Shown one piece after another: positions 1 to 6,033 of a DNA stretch of 10,823 nucleotides (position 1 is the stretch's first letter; the number at the start of each line of letters is the position of its first letter). Source of the stretch: Dehalococcoidia bacterium (GTDB lineage: Bacteria; Chloroflexota; Dehalococcoidia; GIF9; AB-539-J10); NCBI GenBank assembly GCA_004376695.1, contig SOJB01000057.1, forward strand, positions 1 through 10,823, written 5' to 3'. A program made the position numbers and the translations under genes. The notes under the pieces are model-generated. The model was not told the DNA's origin. It made no database searches and saw only the letters and a program-made list of their open reading frames with translations.

Positions 1-3
1 GTA

Positions 4-39
4 TCACGCGTTCGTGACCCAGGGAATCATTCGATGATT
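4..39 (-). terminator. Weak hairpins downstream of MATE gene
   Basis: Two short inverted repeats follow the MATE stop codon: AATCAT/ATGATT with a 3-nt loop (25-39) and TCACG/CGTGA with a 4-nt loop (4-17). A 10-bp palindrome, CCTCATGAGG (80-89), overlaps the stop codon itself. None is followed by a T-tract on the minus strand, so termination is only a possibility, and the window ends here. Confidence 0.2.
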
Positions 40-81
40 ACAGGTAGAAAGATTGGCCTCTACGTTTCACTTCTGATGACC

Positions 82-1479
82 TCATGAGGAGGAGGTTAGA
101 CCCTGACTGCGGTTCTCTTGATCCAGTCTGCGAAACACCCGTATCTGAGGGATGATAAGAACAAGCACCAGTACGAAGGTAAGCACATCTGTAATGGGAA
201 ACGCCAGCCACACGCCGTCGAGTTGCCAGTACTTCGGCAATATAAACACTAGAGGAAGCAAGAACAGAACAGGCCTGGCTATTGCCGTAACAAATGCCTG
301 AGGAGCCTTGCCCATTGCCTGAAATACCGTAGAGCCCACAATGATAAAGCCTATCAGGTACCTCAGAAAGAAGATGCGCTTGGCAGCGTAGCTACCCACA
401 GCAATCACTTCACCATCGGTAGTGAAGACACGAACAAACACCTCCGGAGCGAAGTAGACAGCCAGGAACACAATGATGCTGAAGGTTGTTGCAGCAATAA
501 CGGCTATCTTTATGGCTTGCAGCACTCTGTCATAGCGCTTTGCGCCGTAGTTGAAACCCAGAATAGGCTGTAGACCCTGGGCGATGACAATGCCGGGCAG
601 GAAGGCGAACATCATTATGCGGTTGAGAAGTCCATAGGCAGAGATAGCTACATCACCGCCGAAGGTCGCCAGCGCTCTATTGATAAAGACGACCGTCAGA
701 CTACTTGCTGACAGACTGGCGAATGCGGCGATGCCTATGGCAAGAATGGCTCCCAATATACCCCATTCAATTACCAGGCTCTTCGTGTGGATTTTCAGGA
801 AACTCTTGCCGGACAGGTAATAACTCATGAAGTACAGGACGGTAACTAGCGAAGCTATCAAAGTACCTAGCGCTGCACCTCTTATCCCCATGTCCAGCAG
901 TATGATGAATATGGCATCGAGTATTATGTTCAAGACGGCACCGATAATCATCCCGGTCATAGGAACACGGGCATTTCCCTCAGCTCTTATCAGAGAGCTC
1001 TGTGCCATGGCCATGGTTTTGAAAGGCACGGCGAGAAGAATAATGCTCATGTACTCTCGGGCATAAGGAAGAACGGTTTCCGATGCCCCCATCAGCCTGA
1101 GCCACATGTCGGTATTCGACAGGCCAGCTATCATCACTAGCACAGAGAGCACGACAGCGGAAGTTAGAGCGTTCCCCAGGGCGTGTTCTGCCCTGCGAGT
1201 ATTACCCGCTCCGATCAACCTCGAAATCAGCGAGGCGCCCCCCATCCCCATCATCTGCCCGATTGCCATTGTCAGCATTTGAGCAGGAAAGACTATAGTA
1301 AGACCGGCGATGCCGAGAGACCCAACGTAGTGCCCGACGAAAATCGTATCAACCACGTTATACATAGTCATGACAAGCAGGCCGACAAGTGCAGGCAGGG
1401 ATAGTTTCAACATCAACTGACCGATTCGGTCGTCGTCGAGTACGTTTTGTCGCCTGTCATTCATAGAGCTGGACCGCAT
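82..1479 (-). CDS. MATE family multidrug/cation antiporter, MepA-like
   Basis: This is a predicted 465-residue inner-membrane exporter of the MATE family, which expels cationic drugs or metabolites in exchange for Na+ or H+. The protein is almost entirely hydrophobic, with about twelve membrane segments in two related halves (roughly residues 20-225 and 235-450). Family-typical stretches include LSLPALVGLL near residue 27, the MYNVVDTIFVGHYVG stretch (39-53), RAEGNARVPM (165-174) and QGLQPILGFNYGAKR (301-315). The length matches the family. The start is uncertain: the ATG at 1479 has only AAAGG very close to it, and a second ATG at 1464 (Met6) has no better SD. The gene lies 38 bp downstream of a MarR regulator on the same strand, the same order as mepR-mepA of Staphylococcus aureus, so it is probably de-repressed by a ligand of that regulator. 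The family is confident; the substrate is unknown. Confidence 0.93.
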   Translation of the reverse strand: MRSSSMNDRRQNVLDDDRIGQLMLKLSLPALVGLLVMTMYNVVDTIFVGHYVGSLGIAGLTIVFPAQMLTMAIGQMMGMGGASLISRLIGAGNTRRAEHALGNALTSAVVLSVLVMIAGLSNTDMWLRLMGASETVLPYAREYMSIILLAVPFKTMAMAQSSLIRAEGNARVPMTGMIIGAVLNIILDAIFIILLDMGIRGAALGTLIASLVTVLYFMSYYLSGKSFLKIHTKSLVIEWGILGAILAIGIAAFASLSASSLTVVFINRALATFGGDVAISAYGLLNRIMMFAFLPGIVIAQGLQPILGFNYGAKRYDRVLQAIKIAVIAATTFSIIVFLAVYFAPEVFVRVFTTDGEVIAVGSYAAKRIFFLRYLIGFIIVGSTVFQAMGKAPQAFVTAIARPVLFLLPLVFILPKYWQLDGVWLAFPITDVLTFVLVLVLIIPQIRVFRRLDQENRSQGLTSSS

Positions 1480-1504
1480 AACCTTTCAGAGTCTGTAGCA
1501 GTGC

Positions 1505-1517
1505 CACGTGACACGTG
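1505..1517. repeat. Tandem CACGTG palindrome in marR-MATE gap
   Basis: Two CACGTG hexamers, each palindromic, are separated by one base (1505-1510 and 1512-1517). Together they form a 13-bp inverted repeat directly after the marR stop codon and 25 bp before the MATE start. It could be a small RNA hairpin that tunes translation between the two genes, or a binding site. There is no T-tract, so it is not a classical terminator. Confidence 0.4.
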
Positions 1518-1979
1518 CTAATCTAGTTTTGACAATATATCCTGAAGTCTCCTTAATGTATCAGACAAGTCTTTCAGGTCCTGATCCGAAAGCTGTCCCA
1601 TCGTCTCGCGGACAGCATTCATTACGCTGGTCTTGTGTTCTTTCAGGACGGCCTTTCCGTACTCGGAAAGGGTGATTACAGTGATCCGCCTGTCAGCCAC
1701 GTCCGTTCGCCTTGCCACCAGTTTCAAGCATACCAGCTTGTCTATCAGCTGGGTCATCTGTGCTCTGGCGATGTGAAGCCTGTCCCCGATTTCGGTAACA
1801 TGCAGTTCCCCTTCTTTATCCAGTAACCTGATAATCTCGAAGTGATGAGGGGTAATACCGGCATCGATATCGTTAAGGGTCGTCTTAATCAGCTTTCTCC
1901 GTATCTTTCTGAAGATTTGAGGTGGGATAGACAACAGGTCTGCCGCGGCTTTTTCCAGAATATCTTGACGTACCGTCAT
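1518..1979 (-). CDS. MarR family transcriptional regulator
   Basis: This is a 153-residue winged-helix regulator of the MarR family, which usually binds palindromic operators as a dimer and lets go when a small aromatic or cationic ligand or an oxidant binds. Helices at about residues 5-40 and 110-150 would form the dimer interface. The DNA-binding core is at about 44-110, with a helix-turn-helix at 60-85 (VTEIGDRLHIARAQMTQLID) and a wing containing the family-typical D-x-x-D-R-R pattern (residues 93-98), followed by ITLSEYGK. The ATG at 1979 has only a weak GGGG about six bases upstream. It is the first gene of an operon with the MATE exporter. A strong promoter and overlapping palindromes lie directly upstream, which suggests it represses itself and the exporter. 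Few cysteines are present (Cys84 only), so two-cysteine redox sensing is unlikely. The ligand cannot be told from sequence. Confidence 0.94.
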   Translation of the reverse strand: MTVRQDILEKAAADLLSIPPQIFRKIRRKLIKTTLNDIDAGITPHHFEIIRLLDKEGELHVTEIGDRLHIARAQMTQLIDKLVCLKLVARRTDVADRRITVITLSEYGKAVLKEHKTSVMNAVRETMGQLSDQDLKDLSDTLRRLQDILSKLD

Positions 1980-2008
1980 ATTTGCCCCGAGAGCACAATC
2001 AGAAGCAG

Positions 2009-2044
2009 ATAGTATATACTATATATAGTCAATAATATATACTA
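2009..2044. promoter_or_regulatory. Candidate MarR operators (overlapping AT-rich palindromes)
   Basis: A 14-bp perfect palindrome, ATAGTATATACTAT (2009-2022), overlaps a 12-bp perfect palindrome, ACTATATATAGT (2018-2029). The 9-mer TATATACTA occurs at 2013-2021 and again at 2036-2044, a spacing of 23 bp or about two helical turns. The block covers the -10 box, the predicted start site and the first bases of the leader. This is where a self-repressing MarR dimer, or two adjacent dimers, would be expected. Binding by this particular regulator is inferred from position and symmetry only. Confidence 0.6.
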
Positions 2045-2062
2045 ATATCGGTGGGTTGTCAA
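2034..2062 (-). promoter_or_regulatory. Promoter of the marR-MATE operon
   Basis: On the minus strand, a perfect -35 box TTGACA (2062-2057) is followed after 17 bp by TATATT (2039-2034), which matches the -10 consensus in five of six positions. This predicts a transcript start near 2027 and a leader of about 48 nt before the marR ATG. It is one of the two best sigma70-type promoter matches in the window. Confidence 0.75.
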
Positions 2063-2080
2063 AGCTCGGCGAGGGGAAAT

Positions 2081-2116
2081 CACGTCTCTACATATGCCGG
2101 ACTCTCAAGAGACGTG
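2081..2116. repeat. 9-bp perfect inverted repeat upstream of marR promoter
   Basis: CACGTCTCT (2081-2089) is the exact reverse complement of AGAGACGTG (2108-2116), with an 18-nt loop. In the minus-strand RNA reading out of usp, the stem is followed by ATTTCCCC, a poor T-tract. It could be a weak terminator insulating marR from usp, or a protein-binding site just upstream of the marR -35 box. Confidence 0.45.
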
Positions 2117-2171
2117 TGCCTGCCCCGAATGGCATAACATCGCACTCAAGGTTATTGCCAGGTGTTCAGAT

Positions 2172-2195
2172 CTCCTTATCAGGAGCCGACGCTCC
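2172..2195 (-). terminator. Alternative hairpins downstream of usp
   Basis: Two short stems share an arm: CTCCT (2172-2176) pairs with AGGAG (2181-2185), while GGAGC (2182-2186) pairs with GCTCC (2191-2195). Only one can form at a time. The site lies 40-65 bp after the usp stop codon. No T-run follows, so intrinsic termination is doubtful. Confidence 0.25.
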
Positions 2196-2236
2196 CGATT
2201 ACCTTTGCTGCGCAGTATGACCTGCATCGGAATAGA

Positions 2237-3118
2237 CTAGGTGTTGCAGGGGGGTAGCGATGGTCGCACAAGCAGAACCGGCTTTGAAGAGCTTTCTATG
2301 ACTCTGGAGGCAACGCTGCCGTAGGCCCACCTGGTAATGCCGGAAAAGCCATGGGTGGACAAAGCTATGAGGCTAACAGAGCTATCCTCGGCATATTGGA
2401 GTATGGTGTCAGGCGGATTTCCCGGAAGCGATGCTGAGGTAACCTTCACACCTTTGCGCTGCAGGGCACGCTCCCTTTCGCTTAGATAGTGCTTTGCCTC
2501 CCTCTCGGCTTCAGCCGAGATATCTTTCTCGTACTTGTCCAGATCAACCCAGTGTCCATACGAGTCGAGGCGAGGGAGCTTCACGGGCTCAACAACCCTC
2601 AGTAGTGCGACTTCGCTATCCATGCCCTGGGCCAGGACTTCTACATAAGGAATAATAGCTTCAGCGAAGTGTGAACCGTCCAGGGACACAAGAATGCTTC
2701 TTAGCTCCCTATCAGCGGATGCCGTTTCTGACTCGCTTGGCTTTATCAGAAGCGTGGGAATCTGGGACTCTTGCAGAACTTTGTTGGCGATACTCCCCAG
2801 AGCCCAGCGGCCGACACCGCTGAGTCCATGAGTAGAGATGACGATCAAGCCAATACAGTTCTTCTCAGCTGAATTCAGGATTTCGCTGGCAGCATCGCCC
2901 TGAACAAGCAGTGAATGTGCTCTTACCCCTGAAGATGAGAGCTCCTCTGCCTTCTTGTCCACGTATACTCTGAGGGGGCGTTCCAGACCATCACAGGATG
3001 CGCAAACGGTGATCAATACAACTTCGCTGCGCATTCTCTTGGCTATCCCTTCGGCGTAAGGGAGTGCTCCCTCAGCTAATTCCGAGCCATCCAGCGGAAC
3101 CAGTATTCTCTCGTACAT
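2237..3118 (-). CDS. Universal stress protein with two UspA domains
   Basis: This is a 293-residue cytoplasmic protein made of two UspA domains, residues about 1-127 and 138-287. Each starts with the typical strand and acidic residue (ILVPLDGS at 5-12, ILVSLDGS at 142-149). Each also has the nucleotide-binding pattern with nine residues between G and GS: STHG-x9-GS at 95-109 and STHG-x9-GS at 254-268. The first glycine of the G-x2-G pattern is serine in both, a common variant. ATP binding is therefore predicted for both halves. Tandem Usp proteins support survival under starvation, redox or envelope stress, though their direct target is usually unknown. The ATG at 3118 is well supported by a perfect AGGAGG seven bases upstream (3131-3126). 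It appears to be a single-gene transcript between the long 3119-3619 gap and the marR promoter. Confidence 0.94.
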   Translation of the reverse strand: MYERILVPLDGSELAEGALPYAEGIAKRMRSEVVLITVCASCDGLERPLRVYVDKKAEELSSSGVRAHSLLVQGDAASEILNSAEKNCIGLIVISTHGLSGVGRWALGSIANKVLQESQIPTLLIKPSESETASADRELRSILVSLDGSHFAEAIIPYVEVLAQGMDSEVALLRVVEPVKLPRLDSYGHWVDLDKYEKDISAEAEREAKHYLSERERALQRKGVKVTSASLPGNPPDTILQYAEDSSVSLIALSTHGFSGITRWAYGSVASRVIESSSKPVLLVRPSLPPCNT

Positions 3119-3209
3119 TCAAGTGCCTCCTGTCTCCGGTATTCATCAATGCTCTGTGATGACCGAGATGCCACCCTGGATGCTAGTTGAACTTGCCACG
3201 GCGAATCCT

Positions 3210-3238
3210 AGTATAGCAAGTTTCGCAAGGCGTTTTCA
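3210..3238 (-). promoter_or_regulatory. Probable usp promoter with extended -10
   Basis: On the minus strand, TGCTATACT (3218-3210) forms an extended -10 element, with TATACT matching five of six consensus positions. The best -35 at 17-bp spacing is poor (TGAAAA, 3238-3233), as is usual for extended -10 promoters. The start would be near 3203, giving a leader of about 85 nt that ends in the strong usp SD. Confidence 0.4.
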
Positions 3239-3256
3239 TAACAGCCTGAGCCTTGC
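3225..3256. repeat. 7-bp inverted repeat around the usp -35 region
   Basis: GCAAGGC (3225-3231) and GCCTTGC (3250-3256) are exact reverse complements with an 18-nt loop. The loop contains the presumed usp -35 element, so the arms could be an operator flanking the polymerase site. There is no direct evidence for a binding protein. Confidence 0.3.
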
Positions 3257-3475
3257 CAAACAGGGTCATTATCTAGCCGCTGTGTCCAGTGCTCTTGAGT
3301 TGCTGAATGGCCCGGCTGGCATCTCCGGTATCTGAGAGGGACACCCTTTCGGCGGTCTCCCGGGTCTATATGCTCTCGGATTCGGTTGAACCTTCCGTCA
3401 TACCATGAGCTATCCCTGATGCCCCATTCCGTACTGCCACAATCAGGTTGAACGTCTCTCTTTTACCGGTGTATT

Positions 3476-3548
3476 AGACCGGCGTGAGCGGAACGCGTCC
3501 GGATGCCCCGGGGTCCTGATTCCGGTCCGCTCGAGTTACTGCCGGTCT
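3476..3548. repeat. Nested inverted repeat, potential structured RNA
   Basis: Three perfect pairings nest in register: AGACCGGC (3476-3483) with GCCGGTCT (3541-3548), GAGCGGA (3486-3492) with TCCGCTC (3526-3532), and CCGGA (3499-3503) with TCCGG (3521-3525). The apical loop contains an 8-bp palindrome, CCCCGGGG (3506-3513). The total is about 20 pairs over 73 nt, interrupted by small internal loops. It starts 72 bp past the glycosyltransferase stop. No T-tract follows on either strand. It could be a 3' stabilising structure, a small RNA or a remnant of a palindromic element. Confidence 0.5.
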
Positions 3549-3619
3549 GGCACGGAAGGAGTGAACTGCTTTCCATGCCCCGCCATGTGCCAAGAGAAGG
3601 TGGAGCGTCTTGCTCAAGG

Positions 3620-4771
3620 TCAATCGTGAGGGCGACCTGAGGCATTCTCTTGTAGCACTTGTTCATAAACTCGCAATGTACGCTCGGCAGCAAGCTCCCA
3701 TGTCAATCTGCTAGCGGTTTCCAGGGCATTTGCTCTAATCCTCTGCGCCAGTTCCTTCTCTTGAATGAGGCGGACTATCGCCTCTGCCATGGCACTGTCA
3801 TCTCCCGGGGGATACAGAAGCGCATTGAACTCATGTTGGAACGTTTCGGGGATTCCACCTGTGTCTGCGCATACCACCGGTGCTCCCACAGCTGAGGCCT
3901 CCAATAGTGAAAGCCCAAATGACTCCACTGTGGAAGGCAGGACAAAGACATCAGCAGCTGCCATGAGCTGAGCAAGTCTTTCCCTTTCTAATTGCCCGGC
4001 CATAGATAGCGAGTTATTGATGTTCAGACGCTCGGCCTGACGAGATAGCCTGTTGCTCTCCCTACCAGAGCCGGCGATTACCAGCTTTGCGCCCGGGATG
4101 ACCTTCAACACCCGGCCAAACGCTGATATGAGCAGATCCGGGTTCTTCCGCTTGATAAGACGCAGCGCCGTCACTATAAGTGGGGCGCCACCGATACCGA
4201 GCTCTTCTCGCATCAGGGAACCATCCGTTTCCGGGTTGAAGCAGGACAGATCGACGCCATTCGGGATGATGGCTATTCTCTCTTCGCGAAAGCCCAACAA
4301 GCGACCGAAGCGTGCCGACGCCCGACTTACGGCTATTAGTCGGTCCGCTTTCCTGAGTGACAATCCCATAGGACGCTGAACACCTGTTAGAAAAGGTGAG
4401 TTACAGATACTGTGGCAGGTCAGGACACAAGGAATGCGGCGTCTGTGTGCATAATGAACCACCATTTGTGCCATAGACGAATACATGTCCAGTCCGTGGA
4501 CTACATCGAATCGCCCCTCCTCGACATATCTATGGCAGCGACGAAAAACCAGCGGTGAAACGGCACGGTGGGGATCCTTGAGTACCAAACCTTTTGCGCG
4601 CCTAATTGTGACCCCTGCCAATTCATCCTCCTCAGGTTGACCAGGGTGCGCATGTGTGATCACGACGGTCTCGACACCTAGTTTGACCAGCTGGAGACTT
4701 AACTCGAGAGCATAACGAGAGGCGCCACCTACATCAGGGTAGTACTCGTCACCGACTAATGCTACGCGCAC
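3620..4771 (-). CDS. GT4 family (GT-B fold) glycosyltransferase
   Basis: This is a 383-residue retaining glycosyltransferase of the GT4 type, which transfers a sugar from a nucleotide-sugar donor to a lipid or glycan acceptor at the cytoplasmic face of the membrane. The N-terminal domain begins with a short strand and the glycine loop DVGGASRYALEL (13-24). The C-terminal domain starts near 197 with a donor-phosphate region, LRLIKRKNPDLL (203-214; R204 and K209 at the usual basic positions), after NGVD (171-174). The E-x7-E motif is ESFGLSLLE (E283, E291), followed by the glycine-rich TGGIPE (304-309). The start is GTG at 4771, only two bases after the stop codon of the upstream flippase-like gene, which indicates translational coupling. 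There is no strong SD of its own. Acceptor and donor cannot be read from sequence; with this partner, a membrane glycolipid or polyprenyl-linked glycan is the best guess. Confidence 0.93.
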   Translation of the reverse strand: MRVALVGDEYYPDVGGASRYALELSLQLVKLGVETVVITHAHPGQPEEDELAGVTIRRAKGLVLKDPHRAVSPLVFRRCHRYVEEGRFDVVHGLDMYSSMAQMVVHYAHRRRIPCVLTCHSICNSPFLTGVQRPMGLSLRKADRLIAVSRASARFGRLLGFREERIAIIPNGVDLSCFNPETDGSLMREELGIGGAPLIVTALRLIKRKNPDLLISAFGRVLKVIPGAKLVIAGSGRESNRLSRQAERLNINNSLSMAGQLERERLAQLMAAADVFVLPSTVESFGLSLLEASAVGAPVVCADTGGIPETFQHEFNALLYPPGDDSAMAEAIVRLIQEKELAQRIRANALETASRLTWELAAERTLRVYEQVLQENASGRPHD

Positions 4772-4773
4772 CG

Positions 4774-5832
4774 TTACTCAGTTTCCAGGCTCAGCCTTTT
4801 CTTCTCCGATATCTTGACTCCCAGATAGAAGAAGGCTCCAGCGCCTACTATCGAACTCAGAGCGAATGAAATCCCTCGCTCGATTAGTGTTGCCGCCGTG
4901 GCAATATCTAGAGGAATACCGAAGAGTACAAAAACCGAAATCAACGACCCTTCAACAGCGACTAAGCCTCCCGGCAAGATTGAAAGAAGCCCCATCATGG
5001 TTGACAGTGACGATGCCGTCAAAAGCACGGCAATGCTGGGATCACCGCCAAGAGCCCGCAATATGATATAGAGTCGAAGAAGGTCGAGCGCCCACATTAA
5101 CCCCGTCAAACCTCCTATTGATAACCCCTCTCGTCGTCTACCAACTATAGCGAAGGTGTTTGAGTAGAAGAGCTCGATGGCCTCTACTATTCGCTGGGCG
5201 TTGGCGTGTTTTACAAAGCGGCCAGCGATACGGGTTACGATGTTACCTATCAGCCTGACTCCGATCATCTTTTTAAGAATGAAGCGAGGAGATATGACCA
5301 TAACCGACACGACCAGGGCGCCTACTACCAACAACAGCATAGTGAGTCGAAACGAGCCTCGTCCGAATTGCAGGAACAATCCTACCAGCAAGAATGCAAC
5401 GACGATTGGTGGATCAAAAACGTGCTCACCAAGAGTGGCAGCGACAGCTGTCGAGTACTTCACATTTCCCAGCTTTCGCACCAGGTACACTCGCCCGAAT
5501 GGGTCACCACCAGTACGCAGGAAAGGAGTGACGTTGTTAAGGAAAATGGCACTCCAGATTGTCCAGAACAGGGTGGCAAACCTCGGCTCCGGGGTCCCAT
5601 CACCTACAGAGCGGAGAGCTATTCGCCACCGGACGGTCCAGACCGCTACAGCGCAGGCAAATGACGCTATGGCTAGACCAATGAGTAGGTGATTGGCATT
5701 TCTGATAGCTTCAAACATCTGAGAGAAGAGTTCAGGCTTCAGAAGCCGGCCAGCTAGCACCGCGATGGCAAGAACGAGAACTACGATGAGGAGCGACCTG
5801 CGCAGATTTATCTTCGGCACATATTCATTCAT
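4774..5832 (-). CDS. UPF0104/LPG-synthase-type flippase-like membrane protein
   Basis: This is a 352-residue polytopic protein resembling the membrane domain of lysylphosphatidylglycerol synthase (AglD/MprF-type flippase fold, PF03706). About eight or nine hydrophobic segments are visible, beginning with residues 13-30 and 48-66. Family landmarks are NNVTPFLRTGGDPFGRVYLVRK-like residues from 99 on (the usual N-x-x-P-x-R-x-G-G pattern), LPGGLVAVEG (286-295) with its buried acidic residue E294, and ERGISF (318-323). It has no soluble aminoacyl-transferase domain, so lipid lysylation is not expected; flipping or presenting a lipid-linked sugar is more likely. No SD is visible before the ATG at 5832. 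It is the first gene of an operon with the GT4 glycosyltransferase, which starts two bases after its TAA. Confidence 0.9.
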   Translation of the reverse strand: MNEYVPKINLRRSLLIVVLVLAIAVLAGRLLKPELFSQMFEAIRNANHLLIGLAIASFACAVAVWTVRWRIALRSVGDGTPEPRFATLFWTIWSAIFLNNVTPFLRTGGDPFGRVYLVRKLGNVKYSTAVAATLGEHVFDPPIVVAFLLVGLFLQFGRGSFRLTMLLLVVGALVVSVMVISPRFILKKMIGVRLIGNIVTRIAGRFVKHANAQRIVEAIELFYSNTFAIVGRRREGLSIGGLTGLMWALDLLRLYIILRALGGDPSIAVLLTASSLSTMMGLLSILPGGLVAVEGSLISVFVLFGIPLDIATAATLIERGISFALSSIVGAGAFFYLGVKISEKKRLSLETE

Positions 5833-5862
5833 GGTAGGATTATGGTGTTTTCCACGATCTAA

Positions 5863-5875
5863 CCTATACTATATC
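5863..5875 (-). promoter_or_regulatory. AT-rich -10-like element before flippase-GT operon
   Basis: About 30-45 bp upstream of the flippase start, the minus strand reads GATATAGTATAGG, offering TATAGT or TATAGG as -10 boxes. No convincing -35 box is seen at 16-18 bp. The plus-strand 10-mer TATACTATAT (5865-5874) is identical to part of the marR operator region (2015-2024), so it may be a regulatory site as well as a -10 region. Confidence 0.3.
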
Positions 5876-6001
5876 ATTCCTGTGTCTTCGGGAAGTAGTG
5901 CTGGCTGACTGCTGAGGCAACGTCTGAGGGGATATTCCAGCAAGTTCAGTCCCGGCATTCCGTCCTGGGCTGCAGTTACGCGGGATGTCAGACCTCTCTT
6001 G

Positions 6002-6020
6002 CCCGAGCCGCACAATCGGG
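6002..6020 (-). terminator. Short GC hairpin downstream of MFS gene
   Basis: CCCGA (6002-6006) pairs with TCGGG (6016-6020) across a 9-nt loop, 14 bp after the MFS stop codon. The minus-strand continuation is not T-rich, so this is at best a weak or factor-assisted terminator. The rest of the 5833-6033 gap shows only the flippase upstream AT-rich site. Confidence 0.25.
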
Positions 6021-6033
6021 ATCATTGTTGCCC

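Larger units (their letters stand above)
3119..3619. other. 501-bp intergenic region between usp and GT4 genes
   Basis: No convincing gene is found here. Open frames on either strand are short, overlap the usp SD or the glycosyltransferase end, and show no recognisable domain. The usp-proximal part (3119-3260) holds the usp SD, a probable promoter and a short inverted repeat. The middle part (3261-3460) shows nothing I can name. The distal part (3476-3548) is a GC-rich nested inverted repeat. The length and structure leave room for an unannotated small RNA or a decayed insertion. Confidence 0.6.

Noticed and set aside
3123..3335. Plus-strand 70-codon open frame in the usp upstream gap
   Set aside because: It begins with GTG inside the usp SD region, has no SD or promoter of its own and no recognisable domain, and overlaps the probable usp promoter.
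3463..3693. Minus-strand 76-codon frame at the glycosyltransferase 3' end
   Set aside because: It overlaps the GT4 coding end in another frame, runs through the nested inverted repeat, and its composition looks non-coding.
5177..5692. Plus-strand 171- and 152-codon frames opposite the flippase gene
   Set aside because: They lie fully antisense to a confident membrane protein gene, have low-complexity polar composition and match no family.
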